Of a stretch of DNA of 59,132 nt, positions 54,244 through 59,132 are shown piece after piece. Position 1 is the stretch's first letter. Every line of letters begins with the position of its first letter. The DNA is taken from positions 1 to 59,132 of the forward strand of contig JANQML010000047.1 in assembly GCA_028280105.1 (NCBI GenBank), read 5' to 3'. The DNA comes from Desulfobacula sp. (lineage in GTDB: Bacteria; Desulfobacterota; Desulfobacteria; Desulfobacterales; Desulfobacteraceae). The notes under the pieces are model-generated. The model was not told where the DNA came from. It was given only the letters and a program-made list of their open reading frames with translations, and ran no database searches. The translations under genes and the position numbers were made by a program.

Positions 54244-54454
54244 ATGAAACAGATACCAGCCGTACTGGATGCGTCTGTCAGCCGTTTACGATCGGTATCC
54301 ATGGCAGCAACCATCATGGGCGCTGTTTATTGCAAAAAGGATAACCCTTATCGTGGTACCAGTTCTTTACTCAATCTTTTTTGGAATTAGAATAAATGAG
54401 ATAACCAAAAGCGTTTTATCAATAGTCCCGCCCACAAAGAAGCCAAGACTATAG
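54244..54454 (+). pseudogene. degraded C-terminal fragment of an RND efflux transporter
   Basis: Two frames carry recognisable pieces. From 54244 the first reads AVLDASVSRLRSVSMAAT then IMG, like the conserved SRLRPVLMTA block of AcrB/CusA pumps. A shift of frame near 54320 leads to ALFIAKRITLIVVPVLYSIF, the last membrane helix of the family, and a stop at 54454. About 40 residues expected between these blocks are missing. It is a remnant of a pump gene beside an efflux regulator and exporter. Confidence 0.6.
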
Positions 54455-54520
54455 GATTTGCCAAAATCGTTTGACGTTAATGATACGATCGATCCGGCGA
54501 GCGGGATTATTGATAAAACG
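54412..54520. repeat. 109-base element with 20-base inverted repeats
   Basis: CGTTTTATCAATAGTCCCGC (54412-54431) and GCGGGATTATTGATAAAACG (54501-54520) match at 19 of 20 positions around a 69-base centre. It overlaps the end of the RND remnant. It could be a small MITE or a terminal structure of the neighbouring IS91-type element. Confidence 0.55.
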
Positions 54521-54784
54521 TTGTTGAACAGTGTCGCTGGTCAGTATCGGATACGATTGTTTTGACTATGGGGTTTATATCGATTACTGCCTGATCGTGC
54601 AAGGATAAATCGGTATGATTTTTAGGAAAAACGGTTAAAATTACTGGTTTTATCTGCCACATGTTTTCCGTTCCGTTGATACAGGAAATAATGGACCGGA
54701 TTATGCCGGAGTCAAAACGCACCTCACGGGTATGGCCTGAAGCCATTGTCGTTGCCGCAGGTTGTCTCAAATCAATGATCGGGG

Positions 54785-56020
54785 TTAAGAGGTATCCCAG
54801 GCAGCCTCCTTTTGTTGTGGTACAATATAGCCGGCATACACTGGCAGCAGTTCATACAGCCTTATCAGTCGACCCTTGTCGCATTTGGGGCATGCCTTGA
54901 TATCAATACCGGTCAGTCTGACCATCATCTCGCGCAAGGATTCATTCTCAGGCCGTATCGGTTTCGTGAACTCATCCCCGGTCAGTTTTCTGATCAGTTC
55001 TATGTTCCGGGTTTTATACCTGGGTGACAGAAAGCCAAAATACCGGATTTTTTTGAACCCTTTGGGCAGTACATGGAGCAGGAACCGCCTGATGAACTCC
55101 ACGGCATCAAGGGTCATCTCCTTTATGGTATCGTGTGCCCGGTCCTTCCAGGTGAATACCACTTTGCCCTCTTCAAAGGTTTTGATGCGGTGATTTGAGA
55201 TAGCCACCCGGTGGGTGTAACGCCCTAAATATTCCAGGACCTTTTCAGGGCATGAGAAGGAGGATTTGGCATGGCCGGACCATTTCTTTCTCCGGATTGT
55301 CTTGATCATGCGCTTGAACCCGGAACAGGTGCCGTATTTCGCCGTATTCCCCGGGAACTTGAGATCACATTCCTGTTACAGCTGTTTGAGCCCCTTGATG
55401 TAGATCCCCTTGAACGCCTTGACCATGGAAGTTGTCCTGAAAAGATAGTTCTTTTTGGACGGGGTCCATTGGGTGTTGTCCTCCGACAATACACCGCCCG
55501 GAACAAGGCAGTGCAGGTGAAAATGATCCAGGATGGTCTGGCTCCATGTATGCAGCACAGCAATAAATCCGGGTTTTCCCTGGAGCCGCCATTGGGGATC
55601 GGCGGCAAATTGCTTAATGGTTTGGTTGACCGACGAGAACAACAGGTCCAGCAAAGGTTTCATGTTGCACAGGATGACCGGGTTCAGATCGTGGGGCAGC
55701 GTGAACACAAGATGGTAATAGGTGGCCGGCAAAAGCTCGAACACCCGGCTGTCCAGCCATTTTTCCTTGGTCATGGTCTGGCACTTGGGGCAGTGACGGT
55801 TCCTGCAGGAGTTATAGGTGTTTTGTTGGTAATCGCAATCTGGACAACAGTCGATATGACCTCCTAAAGCGGCAGTCCGGCAGGATATGATCCGGTTCAT
55901 CACCTTGATCTGCTCGTGTGATGAACCGAAGGTTTCCAAAAAGCGTTGTCCAAAGTGTCTGAAAATATCCGCGATGTCATGTTTGGGTCTGCTGCCTTGA
56001 ATGCAGCATTCGGCAGTCAT
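54785..56020 (-). pseudogene. IS91 family transposase, interrupted by an in-frame ochre stop
   Basis: Seen as two pieces in the same frame. The first (56020-55376) has a zinc-binding N-terminus (C58, C59, C62, C72, C77, C80) and the HUH motif HFHLHC (H168, H170). The second (from about 55375 to 54785) has YLGRYTHRVAISNHRI, including the catalytic tyrosine region, and GFLSPRY. Between them a single TAA (55378-55376) follows KGLKQL; reading on gives QECDLKFPGN without a frameshift. A C-to-T change of CAA would explain it. The full protein would be about 411 residues. Without suppression it is inactive. Confidence 0.85.
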
Positions 56021-56898
56021 TAAAGCTCCGCGTCAGCCGGGCTGACGACCTGGCCGATGGCTTCATTGCTAATGTGAAGATAATTGGCCGTTGTCCGAAT
56101 GGATTTATGGCCCAGCATTTGTTGAAGAACGTATGTCCTGGTTCCCTGCTCCAGAAGATGGGTGGCAAAGCTGTGGCGCAGGGTGTGGATACCTTTGCCT
56201 CTTTTCACCCCGGCCTTCGTTTTGGCTTTGTAATAAACCTGCTGCGCAGAATCAATAGACAAATGTTTGTCTTTGGTACTACCTGGAAAAATCCATCTGC
56301 CCGGCCAGTAGGTCCGCCAATACCTCTCAAGGGTCTTCAACAATGAATCTGACAATACCGTATACCGGTTTTTTCTGCCTTTACCCTGCTCAACCCGTAT
56401 CATTTTACGGGATCTTTCAATGTGGACCGGTTGGAGTTTGACCACCTCACTGACCCTCAGCCCCGCACTGTATGTGGCCAGCAGAAGGGTATAATGCTTG
56501 AGGTTGTCGCAGGCTCTCAGGATTCGTTCCACTTCCTCACGGCTCAATGCCATGAATATTTTTCTTTCTTTGGGCCGGGGCGGTATGGAAAGTTTGGGCT
56601 TTCGGTCCAGCACATGCCGGTAAAATCGTTTAATACCTGAAAACTGGACGTTGCAGGAGCTCCAGACAAGTTTGCGGTCTGCAATCATATAGTCCAGGTA
56701 ATCCTGGATTTGGGCATCCGTCAACCTGTCCGGTGGCTGCATGTAATACGTTGTAAGGGATTTTACAGCGTTCATGTAGGCAGCATGGGTCTTTTGCGAA
56801 AGCCTGTGAAAGGTCTGTGCCGTTGGAATTTTTGGCGAAGTTTCGTCATTTTTACCTCCTGAATTTAAGGGTGGATAATCAGGAGAATGATGGAACAA
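56020..56898 (-). CDS. tyrosine recombinase (phage integrase family), IS91-associated
   Basis: 292 residues. An N-terminal SAM-like core-binding domain (about 30-110), then the catalytic domain with R148 in SAGLRVSE, H238/R241 in HTLRHSFA, H264 in LGHKS and Y273 in TTANYLHI: the complete RHRHY set. It overlaps the start of the IS91 transposase by one base (stop TAA / ATG). Such recombinases are regular partners of some IS91-type elements. The gene is intact while its partner is broken. Confidence 0.9.
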   Translation of the reverse strand: MFHHSPDYPPLNSGGKNDETSPKIPTAQTFHRLSQKTHAAYMNAVKSLTTYYMQPPDRLTDAQIQDYLDYMIADRKLVWSSCNVQFSGIKRFYRHVLDRKPKLSIPPRPKERKIFMALSREEVERILRACDNLKHYTLLLATYSAGLRVSEVVKLQPVHIERSRKMIRVEQGKGRKNRYTVLSDSLLKTLERYWRTYWPGRWIFPGSTKDKHLSIDSAQQVYYKAKTKAGVKRGKGIHTLRHSFATHLLEQGTRTYVLQQMLGHKSIRTTANYLHISNEAIGQVVSPADAEL

Positions 56899-57091
56899 TG
56901 ACGGGTGAACTACAACGGGTAAATATAAAGGGGGGGTATAAGGGGGCGGTCAAATGTTGTCTTGCAGCCTTAAAGTATTGAAGTGCAATCCTTTCTGCGA
57001 AGCGGTTTTGTTCAACAAAAATCTGCGGCTTGTGCGTCAGCATTTTTTTGTTTGAATATGAACTTTATTCTGGAGTAGGTATTTGGTGATC

Positions 57092-57379
57092 TTAATTTCG
57101 TCTTTTTCGGGCTTTTTTATAAATTAGATTTTTATCTCTTTTACCGATAGCTATCACCAAAACATAGACTTCGTTATCAATGACCTCATAAACCAGACGA
57201 TAGCCACTTGCGCGAAGTTTTATTTTGTAATGATTTTTAAAACCACTAAGTCTACTATTGGTTAAATGTGGAGACTTGAGACGTTCTTTTAATTTTTCCT
57301 TGAATTTTGATTGAATAGAATTATCCAGCTTTTTCCATTCTTTGAGGGCCGTAGGCAGAAATTTTAATTTATAGTTCAT
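57092..57379 (-). CDS. RelE/ParE family toxin
   Basis: 95 residues of the RelE fold. It starts MNYKLKFLPTALKEWKKLD, with the usual KSPHLTNSRLSGFKNHYKIKL pattern split over two strands, and ends in YVLVIAIGKRDKNLIYKKA. These toxins cleave mRNA at the ribosome. Its start overlaps the antitoxin stop by 11 bases, the usual order antitoxin then toxin. Confidence 0.9.
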   Translation of the reverse strand: MNYKLKFLPTALKEWKKLDNSIQSKFKEKLKERLKSPHLTNSRLSGFKNHYKIKLRASGYRLVYEVIDNEVYVLVIAIGKRDKNLIYKKARKRRN

Positions 57380-57626
57380 TTAAAGAAATTTCCACGGCAG
57401 AAGTTTTTTCATTCTGACGTTCTTTAACTATCATTCCCAATTGATAGTCCTCTATTTTTTCAAGTATTGCCTCATATGTTTCAGCCGGAATTAGATAGGC
57501 AGTTGGCCTATTATGATTCAGGATGGCAATAGGTTCTCCATCAGACTGCTCGATAAGAGCAGATGGGTTTTTCTTTAATTCTGAAATGCTTGCAGAGCAT
57601 TCTGCTAATACTGATTCCATAATCAC
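57369..57626 (-). CDS. Phd/YefM family antitoxin
   Basis: 85 residues. N-terminal DNA-binding Phd fold with SASISELKKNPSALIEQ and GEPIAILNHNRPTAYLIP; C-terminal tail (about 55-85) that would wrap the toxin. Two starts (MIM) are possible, two codons apart. It is likely to repress its own promoter through the palindrome at 57659-57680. Confidence 0.9.
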   Translation of the reverse strand: MIMESVLAECSASISELKKNPSALIEQSDGEPIAILNHNRPTAYLIPAETYEAILEKIEDYQLGMIVKERQNEKTSAVEISLNEL

Positions 57627-57658
57627 ACCTTAAGTTTTATTTGGACCATAAATATATG

Positions 57659-57690
57659 CTCATTTTAGGTCTTAAATGAGGTCTTGTCAA
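57659..57690 (-). promoter_or_regulatory. promoter and operator of the toxin-antitoxin operon
   Basis: On the minus strand TTGACA (57690-57685) is followed after exactly 17 bases by TAAAAT (57667-57662). A palindrome with arms CTCATTT (57659-57665) and AAATGAG (57674-57680) covers the -10 and part of the spacer, as expected for an autorepressed toxin-antitoxin promoter. Confidence 0.7.
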
Positions 57691-58022
57691 GTTGTGGTTT
57701 TGTTATCTCATTTTATCTGTATTGTATCTGGGTATTTGTTTTTACCATTTAAACTCTATATTGCTCTTTTTGACCTTAAAAAAGCGATTATAGATCTGTT
57801 TTAGGGGGTTGTTTTTAAGCTATCGCCTTAATTGACAGTCTTCTTTCTTGGTCCGACCCGGAATTCACCGGTTTACAGTCGCTGGATCAAATAAATGAAT
57901 ACCGGAAGGCTGCTTTCCTGTTTTGGGGTTTTTGGGGTTGACGGGTTGAGGGGTCGGACCAAGCAAATGATTTTAACTGCCTGATTGTATAAATGAATAT
58001 TTATTTTATGTCTGTTTTATAC
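57691..58022. other. gene-free region left of the RAYT element
   Basis: No gene seen. It contains one copy of CTTGGTCCGACCC (57847-57859) and the inverted copy GGGGTCGGACCAAG (57950-57963), plus a T/G-rich tract (about 57921-57940). These repeats recur on the far side of the RAYT gene. Confidence 0.5.
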
Positions 58023-58066
58023 CTCTTAGAAGGTTCATTTTGATATCAAAATGATCTTTCTAAGAG
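58023..58066. repeat. 44-base REP-like palindrome at the 3' end of the RAYT gene
   Basis: Two 22-base arms match at 20 of 22 positions around the centre CATTTTGAT/ATCAAAATG. The outer part reads CTCTTAGAA and TTCTAAGAG. It overlaps the last codons of the RAYT gene and could also act as its transcription terminator. Confidence 0.7.
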
Positions 58067-58839
58067 AATGCTGCATCCCAACGATATTGATTCTTGAAAC
58101 CATATTGATCAAAATCACCATATGACACTTGGTCTTCCCTAAGTTCAAAACCAGTCTCTGATTTGATCTTTCTCCTGCCTTTAGCCCTGTCACCAAGAAG
58201 TTCTTTTGTATTTTCAATAAATTGTTTATCCCCAACAGCAATACTTTGTGTCCATGCAGGGTCTTTTTTGTTGGTTTGTTCTAAAGCCGAATTAACCCAT
58301 TGATTGTGAGCAACTTTTAGCGAATCATAATCAGAAAAATTCAAAAGCTTCATTAGGTAATCAAAATTTATCAATCCATATCTTTTGCGGGGGTTTTGAA
58401 TTTCATTAAAGCCGGATTGTTTCCATTTGCCAGGATGATCTACAACTCCGGCACGAACCATATTCAGGTCAATGTAGTTGATGCACTTTATTAAGTGAGA
58501 ATCATCTTGAACTGCAGTGGCGTGATACCGATCTTCCCAAAAAGCCCCTTTACGATTTTTTCGTTGGTTATATTCCTGTCCTGTTCGTCCTGCAATTAAC
58601 TGTATTGATCTTGGGATATGTTCGGGATTGCGGCCTTTATCGTATACAAGCAGATGAATATGATTCGAGGTGACAATGTAATTTAATATACAAAGACCGT
58701 ATCTCTTTTTTGCCTGAAAGAACCAGTGTAATAATCGCTCTCGATCTTTAACCAGTTTAAGCAGAAACTCTTTTTTATGGCATCGGTGAGTTATGTGCCA
58801 TGCGTATCCAGATAGAAAATGTCGGTTAGCACGAGCCAT
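58060..58839 (-). CDS. REP-associated tyrosine transposase (RAYT, Y1/HUH family)
   Basis: 259 residues. The HUH motif is TSNHIHLLV (H60, H62) and the catalytic tyrosine is probably Y122 in CINYIDLNMVRAG. Other family marks: GAFWEDRYHAT and the N-terminal HITHRCHKKEFL. RAYTs process REP hairpins rather than moving as classic insertion sequences. Here two related hairpins lie on its two sides. The frame is intact. Confidence 0.9.
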   Translation of the reverse strand: MARANRHFLSGYAWHITHRCHKKEFLLKLVKDRERLLHWFFQAKKRYGLCILNYIVTSNHIHLLVYDKGRNPEHIPRSIQLIAGRTGQEYNQRKNRKGAFWEDRYHATAVQDDSHLIKCINYIDLNMVRAGVVDHPGKWKQSGFNEIQNPRKRYGLINFDYLMKLLNFSDYDSLKVAHNQWVNSALEQTNKKDPAWTQSIAVGDKQFIENTKELLGDRAKGRRKIKSETGFELREDQVSYGDFDQYGFKNQYRWDAAFS

Positions 58840-58865
58840 TTTGGTGACTTATTATTTGGAAAATC

Positions 58866-58905
58866 CTTAAAAGCCCCATTTTGGTATCAAAATGGGGTCG
58901 TTAAG
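58866..58905. repeat. 40-base REP-like palindrome upstream of the RAYT gene
   Basis: CCCCATTTTGGT faces ATCAAAATGGGG, extended outward by CTTAA/TTAAG; arms match at 16 of 20 positions. The core CATTTTG-TATCAAAATG is the same as in the hairpin at the other end of the gene, with GGGG/CCCC in place of the outer TCTTAGAA part. Confidence 0.7.
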
Positions 58906-59027
58906 AGCTGTTTTTCAGGGTGATGAAGCAAATTTATTATTAAAAACAAAGGGTTGTCAAAAATAGCTTGGTCCGACCCCTTATGCTCAGATATCATTGA
59001 AGAATTCAATTCAAAGGAGAGAGTCAA

Positions 59028-59132
59028 ATGAAGGCAAATACATTGAGTCCGGCCTTTACAACCCATCATGTGGAAGAGACAAAACAATTTTATGTGAAAC
59101 ATTTTAATGCCAACATCACCTTTGATTGCGGC
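59028..59132 (+). CDS. VOC (glyoxalase/bleomycin-resistance) family protein, N-terminal part
   Basis: Only the first 35 codons are in the window. It starts MKANTLSPAFTTHHVEETKQ, then FYVKHFNANITFDCG, the usual first beta-alpha-beta of small VOC proteins. AAAGGAGAGAG lies at the right distance before ATG 59028. Function cannot be narrowed from this piece. Confidence 0.7.
   Translation, partial: MKANTLSPAFTTHHVEETKQFYVKHFNANITFDCG

Larger units (their letters stand above)
54155..54784. other. degenerate region between MarR operator and IS91 transposase
   Basis: No intact gene. It holds an RND-pump remnant (54244-54454), a 109-base inverted repeat element (54412-54520) and the 3' flank of the IS91-type transposase, where an origin or terminus would lie. 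A minus frame 54507-54770 has no recognisable motif and was not called. Confidence 0.5.
54785..56898 (-). mobile_element. IS91-type element with associated tyrosine recombinase
   Basis: Two genes on the minus strand: a tyrosine recombinase (56898-56020) followed with a one-base overlap by an IS91/Y2-type transposase (56020-54785). The transposase has an internal stop. Exact ends (ter and ori) were not found by eye; no terminal inverted repeats are expected in IS91-type elements, which move by rolling circle. Confidence 0.8.
57847..58980. repeat. three copies of a GGTCGGACCAAG repeat flanking the RAYT gene
   Basis: CTTGGTCCGACCC at 57847-57859, GGGGTCGGACCAAG at 57950-57963 and CTTGGTCCGACCCC at 58967-58980. 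The second and third are perfect inverted copies of 14 bases and enclose the RAYT gene with its two hairpins. Motifs of the GGGGTCNGACC type are often seen beside RAYT genes in proteobacteria. Confidence 0.6.

Noticed and set aside
54412..54520. Integron attC site
   Set aside because: The arms are too perfect and long, and the GTTRRRY/RYYYAAC core sites are not in the right places; the nearby tyrosine recombinase lacks evidence of an integron-type extra domain.
54507..54770. 87-codon minus-strand frame after the IS91 transposase
   Set aside because: No RBS, no motif, no family resemblance; likely chance frame in IS flanking DNA.

Overview
The window looks like a chromosomal segment of a strictly anaerobic, marine-type Desulfobacterota (Desulfobacteraceae-like) bacterium. 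This is an inference from gene content: a PUFA-synthase-like PfaC with OleABC, TRAP transport, GlcD/GlcF-type oxidoreductases, a MJ0042 zinc-ribbon/Cache protein, and moderate GC. No rRNA, tRNA or CRISPR array was seen.

Layout. 190-1536: a small methyltransferase and a GntR/FCD regulator with a likely self-operator. 1533-12058: a minus-strand glycogen operon, read as bifunctional debranching enzyme, phosphorylase (glgP), synthase (glgA), branching enzyme (glgB), which covers synthesis and breakdown of glycogen. 12140-14806: HIT protein, sirtuin, an unknown protein and a rhomboid protease. 14937-23619: a tight plus-strand cluster of a PfaC-type KS-CLF-DH-DH megasynthase, OleA, OleB, an unknown coiled-coil membrane protein and OleC. 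OleA, OleB and OleC are the head-to-head condensation enzymes for long-chain olefins. OleD, acyltransferase, ACP and ketoreductase partners are not in the window. This cluster is the best candidate for an interesting system.

24961-34621: a catabolic operon (DapA/NAL-family aldolase, IclR regulator, TRAP DctPQM, FAD-linked 2-hydroxyacid dehydrogenase, GlcF-like Fe-S subunit, PanB-like hydroxymethyltransferase, MFS carrier). It is preceded by a tandem operator-like repeat and closed by a terminator. It looks like uptake and oxidation of a 2-hydroxyacid followed by retro-aldol cleavage; pantoate is one possible substrate. 35161-39691: a winged-helix-like protein, a zinc-ribbon/Cache/HAMP membrane protein without an output domain, a MATE exporter with a terminator-like hairpin in its leader, and a YdcZ-type DMT transporter. 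39880-43635: a PlsC-like acyltransferase and a DauR/YheO-like regulator, ornithine-cyclodeaminase-family and threonine-synthase operon. 43792-47632: a probable zinc (Zrg-like) ABC operon with a His-rich protein. 47814-50433: a cluster with two DUF2589 proteins and a third that looks related.

50787 to the end is an accessory region: a group II intron with its maturase, a MarR-DMT efflux pair with a perfect palindromic operator, a degraded RND-pump fragment, an IS91-type transposase interrupted by a stop codon together with a tyrosine recombinase, a RelE/Phd toxin-antitoxin pair, a RAYT transposase bracketed by REP-like hairpins and inverted repeats, and the first 35 codons of a VOC-family gene. 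Several long imperfect hairpins (24603-24689, 34822-34920, 54412-54520) lie in gene-free DNA and are unexplained.
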